From contig CANIZT010000002.1 of NCBI GenBank assembly GCA_947471905.1, positions 1 through 45,558 on the forward strand: a stretch of DNA of 45,558 nucleotides. Reading direction: 5' to 3'. The position numbers and the translations under genes are program-made. This stretch comes from Verrucomicrobiaceae bacterium (GTDB lineage Bacteria > Verrucomicrobiota > Verrucomicrobiia > Verrucomicrobiales > Verrucomicrobiaceae). Below, piece after piece: positions 19,091 to 28,081 of this stretch. A model generated the notes under the pieces. That model was not told the DNA's origin and ran no database searches. It was given only the letters and a program-made list of their open reading frames with translations. How positions within the stretch are numbered: position 1 is the stretch's first letter; each line of letters starts with the position of its first letter.

Positions 19091-20035
19091 ATGAACCGAC
19101 CATTCCTTCTCACACTCCTTTGCGCCCTTTGTGGGCAAGCTATTGCCGCCGACACATGGGTTGCCGTCGGCTACGGCGGTCGGCGAATGCTTTCCAACGA
19201 CGGCGTGAAATGGGAAATCACAGCCGAGTGGGCCGAGAAGGGTGGCGATGATTCGAACAACCTCATGGGTCTCGCGTATGGCCTCGGCAAATTCGTCGCA
19301 GTTGGCGGTGGCGGATTTTCCAAAGACAAACAAGGCGGGCACATCCTCGTGTCGAAAGACGGGCGCGAATGGAAGGAAGTGCACAGCGAACCTTTCCGCG
19401 TGAATCCCATCGTGTTCAGCGGAAAGCGCTTCGTTGTTGGCGGGCCGGAGCGCACGCTGCTTTTCTCCGACGATGGCGAGAAGTGGACGAAAGGTTCGCA
19501 AGTCTCGGCGGATGGATTCCCCGGCTGGGCGATGTGGTTCCGCAACGGCACCTATGGCAACGGCACGTTCGTCTTCATGGGCGAAGGCGGCGCGAAGAAG
19601 GAGTTCTATTGGTGCATCGCGTCGAAGGACGGCTCGGACGCGAGCTTCCGCCGCGACCTGCCACAATTGCGCTCGCTCGCGTTTGGCAATGGCGTGTTCG
19701 TCGCCGTAGGTGATGGCGTCATCGTTACTTCTCGTGACGGCAAGGAGTGGGCGAAGGAGGAACACACGGGCGACAAGCTCGACTGGATTTTGTGGACGGG
19801 AAAAGAGTTCGTCTGTGGCGGCGGCAAGACCACGCTCGCATCCACCGATGGCAAGTCGTGGCAAGTGCGCGATTTCAAACCGCAAGGCAGGCCGATGTGG
19901 ACGGATGGCACGCGCTTCATCACATCGAGCTGGCCTGGAAAGATGGCTTTCTCGCCAGGTGGCAAGACATGGCAGCAGTCACCGCCACTCACGCCGAATG
20001 GCATCAATAAAGTGGTGAAGGCGGAAACGAAGTGA
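19091..20035 (+). CDS. Exported Asp-box (BNR-like) beta-propeller protein
   Basis: The ATG at 19091 yields 314 residues beginning with a signal peptide (MNRPFLLTLLCALCGQAIAA). A non-ATG codon at 19061 overlapping the previous gene is less likely. The rest consists of repeated units with SxDGxxW-like Asp-box signatures: SNDGVKWEI, SKDGREWKE, SDDGEKWTKG, SRDGKEWAKE, STDGKSWQV and SPGGKTWQQ. Between them come FVAVGGGG, FVVGGPE and FVAVGDGV strands, consistent with a six- or seven-bladed propeller. No catalytic residues are evident, so binding is more likely than hydrolysis. It sits in a run of catabolic genes, 26 bases after GH42 and 76 bases before the SGNH-like gene. Confidence 0.82.
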   Translation: MNRPFLLTLLCALCGQAIAADTWVAVGYGGRRMLSNDGVKWEITAEWAEKGGDDSNNLMGLAYGLGKFVAVGGGGFSKDKQGGHILVSKDGREWKEVHSEPFRVNPIVFSGKRFVVGGPERTLLFSDDGEKWTKGSQVSADGFPGWAMWFRNGTYGNGTFVFMGEGGAKKEFYWCIASKDGSDASFRRDLPQLRSLAFGNGVFVAVGDGVIVTSRDGKEWAKEEHTGDKLDWILWTGKEFVCGGGKTTLASTDGKSWQVRDFKPQGRPMWTDGTRFITSSWPGKMAFSPGGKTWQQSPPLTPNGINKVVKAETK

Positions 20036-20111
20036 ATGCGCTGTTTGAGACCGCCGCACAAAGCTGGTGAATGTCAGTTTTGCGTCGTCAGCTCCGTTGC
20101 ACTTTCAACTC

Positions 20112-21044
20112 ATGCGTCTTCTCACTCTCTTCTTATTCTTTGCATCACTCGCTCAGGCCGATGAAAACGCCCTCACGCTGCTCTTTGCCGGCAGCAGCAG
20201 CACTTATTGGAATGATTTTCCACGCGAGGCGGCGAAGGTCGTTGATGGCAAATACATAGGTCACATCGGAGCAAAGGTTGTTCCTGAGATTGTAGGCCGC
20301 AGCGGGAGCGACATCCGTGTGTATTTGGAACCGGGCTTCAATAAATACGAATATGGCGTGAAGCCGGGACAGTCGTTCCTCGACAAGATTCGCGATGAGA
20401 AGCCGCCGTTTGTCGTGCTGCAAACGGTGTGCCGCTTCATCATGGGCGATGATGATCCGACGGGCACTGGCAAAGCGCACGCCGATGCGGTGACGAAGTA
20501 TTGTGAAGCCATCCGGGCGGCGGGCGGCGAGCCGGTCTTTAACGAAATGGGCTGGGGCAAAACGGAACGCGAGGCGGAAGGTCGCCAGCGTCTCTTCGAC
20601 CTCGCGGTGAAGAACAAGATTCGCCTCTTCGTGCCCTGCTCGACGGCATGGGCGCGTGTCTATCACGAGCGGCCTGACCTTGCCCTGCAACATCCGAAAG
20701 ACAGCTCGCATCCTGGCGACGCGGGCCACTTTCTAAACCTCGCGTGCTTCTATGCCATGCTCGCGCAGCAGAACCCCGTCGGCAAGCTGCCGCGCACGTT
20801 TCCGGTCTGGCCACATGGTTTGCCAAAGGCACAAACCGATGCCGAGAAAAGCGTTGAGGCTGACAAGATGGCGAAGTTCAAACCCGACATGTATCAGGCG
20901 AAGATGCCGAGGTGGATGCATCGAGGAATGGCCGATCAACTCACCGCCACGCTTGATGAATCGACGGCGATTTACCTCGAAACAGTCGCTTGGGAGGTGT
21001 CTCAGGACATGAAGGGCAAACTCAAAGCGGCCATTCAGCCATGA
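20112..21044 (+). CDS. Exported SGNH/GDSL-like hydrolase
   Basis: The ATG at 20112 gives 310 residues with a signal peptide ([16 protein letters not shown]). A start at 20067 would place the signal internally. The first conserved block is [14 protein letters not shown] rather than the classical GDS motif, with a serine in the nucleophile position. A block-III-like stretch (VVLQTVCRF) follows, and the C-terminal [13 protein letters not shown] supplies the aspartate and histidine of block V. This pattern fits SGNH-fold esterases acting on acetylated sugars, but the altered first block lowers certainty. The permease gene starts four bases after its stop, so the two are very probably co-transcribed. 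Confidence 0.72.
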   Translation: MRLLTLFLFFASLAQADENALTLLFAGSSSTYWNDFPREAAKVVDGKYIGHIGAKVVPEIVGRSGSDIRVYLEPGFNKYEYGVKPGQSFLDKIRDEKPPFVVLQTVCRFIMGDDDPTGTGKAHADAVTKYCEAIRAAGGEPVFNEMGWGKTEREAEGRQRLFDLAVKNKIRLFVPCSTAWARVYHERPDLALQHPKDSSHPGDAGHFLNLACFYAMLAQQNPVGKLPRTFPVWPHGLPKAQTDAEKSVEADKMAKFKPDMYQAKMPRWMHRGMADQLTATLDESTAIYLETVAWEVSQDMKGKLKAAIQP

Positions 21045-21048
21045 CCTG

Positions 21049-22023
21049 ATGAATCTGCCGATCAAACAAACCATCGACCGCATCCCTGGCGGTATGATGC
21101 TGGTGCCGTTATTAATTGGAGCGCTCATCGCCAATCTCGCGCCGGGAACGCCGAAGTTTTTCGGTTCGTTCACCGGTGCGCTGTTCGGCGGAGCGCTGCC
21201 GATTCTCGCGGTCTTTTACGTCTGCATGGGTTCCACGATCACCTTTAGCGCTGCACCTTACATTTTGCGCAAGGGCGGCGTGCAGCTCGGGACGAAGATT
21301 CTCTGCGGGGTGCTCGTGGGAGTCGTCGCTGGTCACTGGCTCGGTGAGTTGCCAGTGGCGGAAGGCGTCTTTGCGGGCTTGTCCACGCTCGCGCTCGTCG
21401 CGGCGATGAATGACACCAATGGAGGACTCTACGTGGCGCTGATGACGCAATACGGACGTCCAAAAGATGCCGCAGCCTATTCGGTCATGTGTTTGGAAAG
21501 CGGGCCTTTCCTCACGATGCTGACGCTTGGCGCGGCAGGTCTATCGACCTTTCCATGGCCGGTGATGCTGGGGGCGATTCTGCCGCTGCTCATCGGCATG
21601 GCCTTGGGCAATCTCGATCCAGCAATGCGCGAGTTCCTCGGCAGTGGTGCAAAGGTATTGATTCCGTTCTTTGCCTTCGCCTTGGGCACGACCTTGGATC
21701 TCAGCAATGTCTGGCACACGGGTTTGCTCGGGCTTGGTCTGGGGCTTTTCGTCACCCTCCTCAGCGGCAGCCTTCTCTTCATCACAGACCGCCTCAGCGG
21801 CGGCAATGGTGTGGCGGGTCTCGCTGCTTCTTCCACGGCTGGGAACGCAGCCGCCGTGCCTGCACTCGTCGCTTCGGTGAATCCCGCGTATGCAGCGGCT
21901 GCGGCACAGGCCACGCTGCTTGTCTCCGCGAGCGTCGTGGTCACGGCCATGGCCACACCTTTGCTCACGGCTTGGTGGGCAGGGCGGATGGAACGCCAAA
22001 GCACTCTTTCGACAACACCATGA
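21049..22023 (+). CDS. kdgT: 2-keto-3-deoxygluconate permease family transporter
   Basis: This 324-residue integral membrane protein matches the KdgT family from its first residues ([20 protein letters not shown]) and has about ten hydrophobic segments. Other family marks are [41 protein letters not shown] and [20 protein letters not shown]. KdgT proteins import 2-keto-3-deoxy-sugar acids with protons. Here the next two genes act on four-carbon acid sugars, so the substrate may be a shorter aldonate instead. The stop overlaps the next ATG (ATGA at 22020), so the transporter and PdxA2-type enzyme are coupled. Confidence 0.92.
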   Translation: MNLPIKQTIDRIPGGMMLVPLLIGALIANLAPGTPKFFGSFTGALFGGALPILAVFYVCMGSTITFSAAPYILRKGGVQLGTKILCGVLVGVVAGHWLGELPVAEGVFAGLSTLALVAAMNDTNGGLYVALMTQYGRPKDAAAYSVMCLESGPFLTMLTLGAAGLSTFPWPVMLGAILPLLIGMALGNLDPAMREFLGSGAKVLIPFFAFALGTTLDLSNVWHTGLLGLGLGLFVTLLSGSLLFITDRLSGGNGVAGLAASSTAGNAAAVPALVASVNPAYAAAAAQATLLVSASVVVTAMATPLLTAWWAGRMERQSTLSTTP

Positions 22024-23018
22024 ACCTACCCCGCATCTCCGTCACCATGGGTGACCCCGCTGGCATCGGCCCGGAAATCTGTCTGCATTTGCTGAACAAC
22101 GCTGAGATCATGAACCACTGCGTGCCGATCATCTTTGGCGATGCTGGCGTGTTGCGCAGGGTTGCCGAAAAACTCGTGCTGCCATTCACCGCGCCGATTT
22201 TGAACACGACGCAATGGCAGAGCCGATGCCACGAACTGCGCACTCCTGCCGTGCTCGATTTGCAGTGCATCGGCGCGGATGATTTCACGCCGGGAAAGGT
22301 GGACGCGCGATGTGGCGATGCGGCCTTTCGTTACGTTATCGCCAGCATTGAGGCGGGACTCGTCGGTGAAGTGGACGCAGTCTCGACCGCGCCTCTCAAC
22401 AAAGAAGCCATGCACGCTGCCGGGCATAAGTTCCCGGGCCACACCGAGATATTTGCGCAGCGCATGCAGGCGGATCGCTCTTGCATGATGCTCACGTCGG
22501 ATGAACTCACGTGCAGCTTTGTCACGGTGCATGTCGGTCTTTGTGACGTGCCTGGTTTGATCAATGTGCAGCGCGTGGTGGATGTCATCGAACTCACCAC
22601 CGATGCCATGCGACGCATCCGTGAGCGCGAGCCGAAGATCGTCGTCTGCGGCCTGAATCCCCATGCGGGCGAGAACGGCCTTTTTGGTCAGCGAGAGGAG
22701 GAGCGCTTCATCATTCCCGCCATCGAAGCCGCGCGTGCCAAGGGCATCCACATTGAAGGACCGCTGCCACCGGACACGGCCTTCCTCGCGTGGCGGCGCA
22801 AGCAAACTGACGCATTCATCTGCATGTATCATGATCAGGGCCACATCCCGCTGAAAGCGCTCGCCTTTGACTCCGCCATAAATACCACGCTTGGCCTGCC
22901 GGTGATTCGCACCAGCGTCGATCACGGCACCGCCTTTGACATCGCCTGGCAGGGCAAGGCTAACCCCAACAGTCTCTTTGAAGCCGTGCGATTGGCGGCA
23001 AGGATGTGCGCCAAATGA
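22020..23018 (+). CDS. pdxA2: PdxA2-type dehydrogenase (D-threonate/erythronate 4-phosphate)
   Basis: The ATG at 22020 overlaps the kdgT stop and gives 332 residues with the PdxA family hallmarks: [12 protein letters not shown] at the N terminus, GHTEIFA and HVGLCDVPG in the middle, [11 protein letters not shown], and HDQGHIPLK near the C terminus, the last of these carrying metal-binding histidines. Classical PdxA oxidises 4-hydroxythreonine-4-phosphate in vitamin B6 synthesis. The PdxA2 branch, adjacent to DUF1537 kinases, oxidises 4-phosphorylated D-threonate or D-erythronate and the product decarboxylates to dihydroxyacetone phosphate. The immediate overlap with a DUF1537 gene argues for the catabolic PdxA2 role. 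It is a cytoplasmic, NAD-dependent enzyme by family. Confidence 0.9.
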   Translation: MNLPRISVTMGDPAGIGPEICLHLLNNAEIMNHCVPIIFGDAGVLRRVAEKLVLPFTAPILNTTQWQSRCHELRTPAVLDLQCIGADDFTPGKVDARCGDAAFRYVIASIEAGLVGEVDAVSTAPLNKEAMHAAGHKFPGHTEIFAQRMQADRSCMMLTSDELTCSFVTVHVGLCDVPGLINVQRVVDVIELTTDAMRRIREREPKIVVCGLNPHAGENGLFGQREEERFIIPAIEAARAKGIHIEGPLPPDTAFLAWRRKQTDAFICMYHDQGHIPLKALAFDSAINTTLGLPVIRTSVDHGTAFDIAWQGKANPNSLFEAVRLAARMCAK

Positions 23019-24052
23019 TCGCCATCATCGCCGACGACTTCTCCGGTGCCGCTGAACTCGCGGGCATCGCGGAGGCTCGCGGTTTCAAGGCTGAGGTGCA
23101 GACTCAGTTTGATCCCAACAGCGACGCGGAGGTCATCGCCGTGGACACGGACACGCGTCTGCGGACAGAAAGTGAAGCCGTGCAAATCGTCGGCGAAGTC
23201 ACTCGGCAGATCATCGCTGCAACGCCTGTGTGGATCTACAAAAAGACCGACTCGGTGCTGCGCGGTCACATTCGCGCCGAGATCGAGGCCATCCTCGATG
23301 CCACAGGCAAGCGAGATTGCCTATACATCCCCGCGAACCCCTCCAAAGGCCGCATCATCGATGGCGGACTCTATTTCGTAAACGGCGTTCCGCTGAATGA
23401 GACCGTTTTCGCGCACGATCCCGATTATCCATGTCACACCGCCGTCGTGCGCGAGTTGATCGGCGAATCCGAGAGGATTCGAGTGCCTGATGTGACCAGC
23501 ATGGATGATTTGAAGCACCTTATCGACGCCAGCACGCTGACCGCAGGTGCTGCGGACTTCTTCGCAAGTAGCATAGCCTTTCTAGGCTGTGGGCTTCGTG
23601 ACGTCACAAGTCATTCGGCACAGGCTAGAAAGCCTATGCTACTGCTCTGCGGCAGTCTCGCAGCGTGGGACAGCGGACGGGCAGATGAGATGAAGAAGCG
23701 TAGATTCGTCGTCCAGACCCTCGATCAACCCATCTCGCCCGCGATCTGGCAGCAAACTCAGAAAATCATGCTCGCCATCGGTCATCCACAAAGCGCTGAC
23801 ACAGCCATATTGACCGCAAGACTCATCGAAACGGCGCTGCCTCTCATTGCAGCGCAAAATGGTCTCCGCATCGGCCTCGAAGGTGGTGCCACTGCGATGG
23901 CCTTCATTCGGCGCATGGGCTGGACGCGCTTCGAGGTCATCCCAGAGGGCCACACTGGCGTTGGCACCTTGCGCCCGCCGGGCGGACCCATTCTGTGCGT
24001 GAAGCCGGGCAGCTACCCTTGGCCGGAAGGTTGTCTCGAATGTCAGGATTGA
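23015..24052 (+). CDS. dtnK: DUF1537 four-carbon acid-sugar kinase carrying an internal palindrome
   Basis: The ATG at 23015 overlaps the pdxA2 stop and gives 345 residues. The N-terminal substrate domain shows IADDFSGAAELAG at residues 5-17, VDTDTRLR and YKKTDSVLRGH. The C-terminal ATP-binding domain shows GLRIGLEGGATAMAFIRRMG, TGVGTLRPPGG and KPGSYPWPEG. DUF1537 proteins phosphorylate D-threonate or D-erythronate before PdxA2 acts, so this pair forms a two-step route to dihydroxyacetone phosphate. At 345 residues it is on the short side for the family. Residues about 185-210, at the join of the two domains, are encoded by a 77-bp inverted repeat (23567-23643) and look foreign to the fold. 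The frame stays open through it. Whether the substrate is threonate or erythronate cannot be told from sequence. Confidence 0.88.
   Translation: MIAIIADDFSGAAELAGIAEARGFKAEVQTQFDPNSDAEVIAVDTDTRLRTESEAVQIVGEVTRQIIAATPVWIYKKTDSVLRGHIRAEIEAILDATGKRDCLYIPANPSKGRIIDGGLYFVNGVPLNETVFAHDPDYPCHTAVVRELIGESERIRVPDVTSMDDLKHLIDASTLTAGAADFFASSIAFLGCGLRDVTSHSAQARKPMLLLCGSLAAWDSGRADEMKKRRFVVQTLDQPISPAIWQQTQKIMLAIGHPQSADTAILTARLIETALPLIAAQNGLRIGLEGGATAMAFIRRMGWTRFEVIPEGHTGVGTLRPPGGPILCVKPGSYPWPEGCLECQD
23567..23643. repeat. 77-bp palindromic element inside the DUF1537 kinase gene
   Basis: The left arm (23567-23591, starting AGTAGCATAGCC) and right arm (23619-23643) are inverted copies matching at 23 of 25 positions. 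Each arm can also fold alone: AGCCT-TTCT-AGGCT at 23575-23588 and AGGCT-AGAA-AGCCT at 23622-23635. The two mismatches between the arms are one C-G pair swapped for G-C within these small stems, so pairing inside each arm is kept. The centre holds a perfect GTGACGTCAC palindrome. This is REP-like or transposon-derived architecture. No second copy was found in this window. Confidence 0.85.
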
Positions 24053-24080
24053 ACCCGCTGCCACGTCACTGATACAGCGC

Positions 24081-26846
24081 ATGATCCGCCCACTGCTCGC
24101 CTCCATTCTCATCACGACTGCTGCCTCCGCAGCGGACTTCCGCGCCATCCTCGACGCTCACTGCCTCGACTGCCACGACAGCGATGCAAAGAAGGGCGAT
24201 CTCGATCTCTCGTCCTTTACTGACGAAGCCGCCGTGATGAAGGACCGTGAGATTTGGCGCAGCGTTTATGAGAAGATCGAATCGCATCAGATGCCGCCGC
24301 CCAAGCAGAAGTCGCAACCGACCGAAGTGCAGCGGCAGGTGTTGATGACCTGGATCATGGACATCGCCGCGCGGCCTGATTCGTTGCTGGGCGCGCGTGA
24401 TCCTGGTAAGCCGGTGCTGCGACGGCTCACGCGATTGGAATACAACAATGCGGTGCGTGATCTATTCAGACTGGACGTCGATGTGTTCATGTTTCCCGAG
24501 CGACTGCCCATCAGCGACAAGAGCTACTTTCAGCCAGCATCTGGCAAGATGTCGGATACGGTGAAGGTGCCGCTTAGGGAGTATGGCGCGAAATATCCCG
24601 TGCTCTGTCGCCAACTCGGTCTGCCCGGTGACAACCGCGCCGAGCATGGCTATCGCAATCGCGGGGATGCGATGGATTTCTCGCCGCTGCTGCTGGAGAA
24701 ATACCTCGCTGCTGCCAATGACATCGTGAACGCGCCGGACCTGCCATTGCAAAGCGAAGTCGCTGCCGAGTTGTTCGGCATACCGCCGACTCAGCGCAAG
24801 GCCTTGGCAAATGCCAAGCAGGGCAAGGCACCACCGCAGCAAGGTGATCTGACCTTCAACGCTGCGGGCTTGTTCGCCCCGAATGCGAAGGCTTGGAAGA
24901 AAGCCGAAGGCAGCGCCGACAATGTGCCGCAGCGATTCTTTGATGATTTGCGTGAAGGCTACTCTAACAGCATCAGCGGCGTGTTTGATGCGGGTGATTC
25001 GGTGAAGGGCGTGACCACGGTTCTCGGCAAAGGTGGTCTCCTTCGCCTGCGCTACGCTGGCGGTGCCAAGACGCTGACCATCAATCCCAATGCCGATCTG
25101 TGGCTCGCTGGGTTCAGCACCGTGCAGGCGACTTCGGGCGGCAAAATCTTCACCAATCAGATCAAAGGCAGCAAGAGCTTCGAACTGACTTTCAAAGTCG
25201 AAGACGGTGATCAAGACGAAGGCATCACGCGGCTTGGTGTCTTTGTGTTGGGTCGTAAAGCGCAGTCCGGCGCGGTGGCGCTGACCGCGAAGTTCACCGA
25301 CGACACGGAAAGTAGCCTCACCGCCGAAATCGCAGAAGGTGCTGCTGGCACCGCGCTGTTCACCTTTGCCGCCGTTCCCGGCGAGTCAGTCAAGTCGCTC
25401 ACTGTGGATGGCTCGAAGTTCAGCGGGGACTACGTTGTGCTCGATGACCTCGGTTTCATCACGAACGGCCGAGCGATACCCGCTCAGTTGGCATCTAACC
25501 CTGCTGAGAAGGCACCGCAGACAAAGGCGCACGCTCAACGACCTGCCCGCGAAAGACTCGCTACTTTCGTCGAGCAGGCTTTCCGTCGTGCGGTGGCGGA
25601 TGAGGAGGTGAATCGCTTCGATGCGCTGTTTGAAGAAGGCCGAAACCAATCGAAGAGCGAAGAGGAGGCGATGAAGAGCGTGGTCGCGGCGGTGTTGGCG
25701 TCGCCAGCGTTTCTTTATGTCGAAGCCAATGGTATTCCAGGCTCCGAAAAGGTCGTCCCACTTGAAGATGCCGAACTGGCGACACGACTCGCGCTCTTCC
25801 TTTGGTGCTCGACGCCGGATGACGAACTGCTGCAACTCGCGAAGTCCGGCAGGCTGCATGACTCCGCCGTTTTGGAAGCGCAGATACGCCGCATGTTGCG
25901 CCATCCGAAATCTCGTGAACTCAGCGAGTCCTTCGCCACACAATGGCTGCGATTGGATCAACTCTACACCTCGAAACCTGACAGCGACTTGTTCAAAGCC
26001 TTCTACTCGGGACCACAGGGCAAGAGTACGCTGCACGGCGCGATGCTCACCGAGGCGCTGCTGTTGTTCGAGACCGTGCAGGTCGAGGACCGCAGCATCC
26101 TCGACTTCATCGCCGCCGATTACACCTGGCTCAACGGCAGCCTAGGCAAGCTCTACGGCCTCAATGCCACTCCCGATCAGGCCGAACCCACGCAGCAGAA
26201 CACCACGCGTGAAGTGAAGAAAGAGGTGACGGGCGGTTGGCAGCGCGTGAGTCTGACCGATGCGCGACGTGGTGGCTTCATGACCATGGCCGCACCAATG
26301 ACGATCACTTCGCTTCCCTTTCGCACCAGCCCCGTGAAGCGTGGCGCGTGGTTGCTCGAGACCGTATTCAATCGCCCGCCAACGGAGCCCAAGGTCGCCT
26401 TTGCCATTGAGAACGACACCAAGGAAGCCGCGCAACAGATGAGCATCCGGCAGAAGTTCGAAGCGCATCGCAGCAAGGCAGCGTGTTACTCCTGCCACAT
26501 CCGTCTTGATCCCCCTGGCTTCGCCTTGGAGCGCTTCAGTCCCATCGGCCAATGGCGCGAAACCGACGGCACGCAGCCTGTGGATGCACGCGCCGAGTGG
26601 AACGCCCAACCTTTCGATGGCCCTGCCGAATACAAAGCCATCCTCGCCAAGAACCCGCACGAGTTCACCCGTGGATTCATCGAGCACCTGCTCAGTTATG
26701 CCCTCGGTCGTTCGCTCCATGTGTATGACATGCCGGTGGTCGCGCAGATCGAGGATGCGGCGAAAGCGGATGGCTGGAAGTTCAGCCGCGTGATCGTCGA
26801 GATCGCGAAATCGTATCCATTCACCCACACAAGAAGCACACCCTGA
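24081..26846 (+). CDS. DUF1592-type planctomycete cytochrome protein, divergent linker
   Basis: The 921-residue protein has a signal peptide (MIRPLLASILITTAASA) and CLDCH at residues 28-32, followed by KKGDLDL and a SHQMPPPKQK segment. DUF1587 is seen at about 115-210 (RRLTRLEYNNAVRDLF). Residues about 245-460 form a beta-rich insert ending in VVLDDLGFI, which looks like a carbohydrate-binding-type sandwich. DUF1595, DUF1592 (ELATRLALFLWCSTPDDELL), DUF1588 with CYSCH at 802-806, and DUF1585 (FTRGFIEHLLSYALGRSL) complete the protein. The proline-rich linker before the second haem site, PPPPP or similar in the paralogs, is reduced to PPTEPKVAFAI here. It starts 28 bases after the kinase gene and shares one base with its DUF1552 partner. 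Confidence 0.92.
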   Translation: MIRPLLASILITTAASAADFRAILDAHCLDCHDSDAKKGDLDLSSFTDEAAVMKDREIWRSVYEKIESHQMPPPKQKSQPTEVQRQVLMTWIMDIAARPDSLLGARDPGKPVLRRLTRLEYNNAVRDLFRLDVDVFMFPERLPISDKSYFQPASGKMSDTVKVPLREYGAKYPVLCRQLGLPGDNRAEHGYRNRGDAMDFSPLLLEKYLAAANDIVNAPDLPLQSEVAAELFGIPPTQRKALANAKQGKAPPQQGDLTFNAAGLFAPNAKAWKKAEGSADNVPQRFFDDLREGYSNSISGVFDAGDSVKGVTTVLGKGGLLRLRYAGGAKTLTINPNADLWLAGFSTVQATSGGKIFTNQIKGSKSFELTFKVEDGDQDEGITRLGVFVLGRKAQSGAVALTAKFTDDTESSLTAEIAEGAAGTALFTFAAVPGESVKSLTVDGSKFSGDYVVLDDLGFITNGRAIPAQLASNPAEKAPQTKAHAQRPARERLATFVEQAFRRAVADEEVNRFDALFEEGRNQSKSEEEAMKSVVAAVLASPAFLYVEANGIPGSEKVVPLEDAELATRLALFLWCSTPDDELLQLAKSGRLHDSAVLEAQIRRMLRHPKSRELSESFATQWLRLDQLYTSKPDSDLFKAFYSGPQGKSTLHGAMLTEALLLFETVQVEDRSILDFIAADYTWLNGSLGKLYGLNATPDQAEPTQQNTTREVKKEVTGGWQRVSLTDARRGGFMTMAAPMTITSLPFRTSPVKRGAWLLETVFNRPPTEPKVAFAIENDTKEAAQQMSIRQKFEAHRSKAACYSCHIRLDPPGFALERFSPIGQWRETDGTQPVDARAEWNAQPFDGPAEYKAILAKNPHEFTRGFIEHLLSYALGRSLHVYDMPVVAQIEDAAKADGWKFSRVIVEIAKSYPFTHTRSTP

Positions 26847-28081
26847 TGAATCGCCGTCACTTCCTCCGCGCTACAGGCGTCACCTTAGGCCTTCCGTTCT
26901 TCGAAAGCCTGGCCAAAGCCGCTGCACCTTCACCGCAACGCTTTGCCTTCATCTACACGCCCAACGGCTACTACCAGAAGGCATTGCTGCCGGAGAAAAT
27001 GGCACCGGGCGTGAGTCCGCTGCAACTCACGCCAACTCTCGAACCACTGGCGAAAGTCAAAGACGACATCACGCTCATCAGCGGACTTGATCGACAGTTT
27101 GTCCCTGGCACTGGAGTCCATGCGCAGTGCGGTTCATGCTGGCTCACCTCATCCGCGCCTCAGGAGACGCTCGATGGCGGATTCCCCACGAATACTACAC
27201 TCGATCAATTGATCGCGAAACAAATCGGCCAAGACACAGCGCTGCCATCGCTGGAACTGAGCGCGAACGACTTCGCCGACAACAAGGAGACGAAATACTT
27301 CGAGTGCATTTCCTGGTATGGCCCCGGCTATGCCGCGAACACCGAGAAGAATCCACGTGCCGTGTTCCAGCGACTCTTTGGGCAAAGCAAGGGCGGACCC
27401 TCAAAGAGCGTGCTCGATACTATCCTCGCGGATGCCAAGAGCCTGCAAAAGCGACTCGGCAGCGATGATCAAGCGAAGCTCGGCGAATACCTCGAAAGCG
27501 TCCGCGCCACCGAGCAGCGCATCCAGCGTTCTGAAGCCACCGCGAAACGCATGGGCAAACCACCGCTGCCCGAGCCGCATGGCATCCCCGAAAAGCGCGG
27601 CGACTACCTCCGGCTCATGGCGGATCTGTTTGTGCATGCCTTTCAAAATGATCTCACCCGCGTGGCCACCCTCATGATCGACCCCGAACGATGGGACAGC
27701 CCGCGGATGTATCACGACATCTTCGACAAACCGCAGAATCACCACGTCCTCACGCACACCAAAGGCGACGAAGCCAAAGCCAAACTCGCGCAAATCGACC
27801 GCTTTCACATGGAGTTCTACGCCCACGTCGTCGAGCGCCTCAAAGCCACCGACCTTCTCGATAGCACTACCCTCGTCATGGGCAGCGGCATCAGCGACGG
27901 CGACCAACACAACTACGCCGACCTCGAAGTCCTCATCGCCGGGGGCAGTTGGAAGCGCGGCCACTTCCACTACGAAGGCCAGCGTCCGTTGGCAGACCTG
28001 TGGCTCACGATGGCGCACAGTGCTGGTGTGAAACAGGAACGCTTTGCAGACAGCACTGGAATGCTTCAAGAACTCGCATGA
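26846..28081 (+). CDS. DUF1552 (HXXSHH family) Tat-exported protein, motif degenerate
   Basis: The 411-residue protein begins MNRRHFLRATGVTLGLPFF, a Tat-type signal. DUF1552 landmarks include SGLDRQFVPGTGVHAQCGSC, a helix with DDQAKLGEYLESVRATEQRI, and a C-terminal MGSGISDGDQHNYADLEVLI block. Where relatives have HXXSHH, residues 300-305 read HVLTHT, so serine is replaced by threonine and the last histidine by threonine. The start overlaps the DUF1592 stop by one base (TGATG) and its stop overlaps the next DUF1592 start (ATGA), so three genes are coupled. Its immediate partner, the 921-residue DUF1592 protein, is also the most divergent in the linker. Confidence 0.92.
   Translation: MNRRHFLRATGVTLGLPFFESLAKAAAPSPQRFAFIYTPNGYYQKALLPEKMAPGVSPLQLTPTLEPLAKVKDDITLISGLDRQFVPGTGVHAQCGSCWLTSSAPQETLDGGFPTNTTLDQLIAKQIGQDTALPSLELSANDFADNKETKYFECISWYGPGYAANTEKNPRAVFQRLFGQSKGGPSKSVLDTILADAKSLQKRLGSDDQAKLGEYLESVRATEQRIQRSEATAKRMGKPPLPEPHGIPEKRGDYLRLMADLFVHAFQNDLTRVATLMIDPERWDSPRMYHDIFDKPQNHHVLTHTKGDEAKAKLAQIDRFHMEFYAHVVERLKATDLLDSTTLVMGSGISDGDQHNYADLEVLIAGGSWKRGHFHYEGQRPLADLWLTMAHSAGVKQERFADSTGMLQELA

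Noticed and set aside
22020-23018. PdxA of vitamin B6 biosynthesis
   Set aside because: The gene is coupled to a DUF1537 kinase and a KdgT permease, which marks the catabolic PdxA2 branch rather than pyridoxine synthesis.
27949-28077. N-terminal extension of the DUF1592 gene starting at 27949
   Set aside because: It lies within the DUF1552 coding region, is Arg-rich, and would hide the signal peptide that begins at the ATGA junction at 28078.
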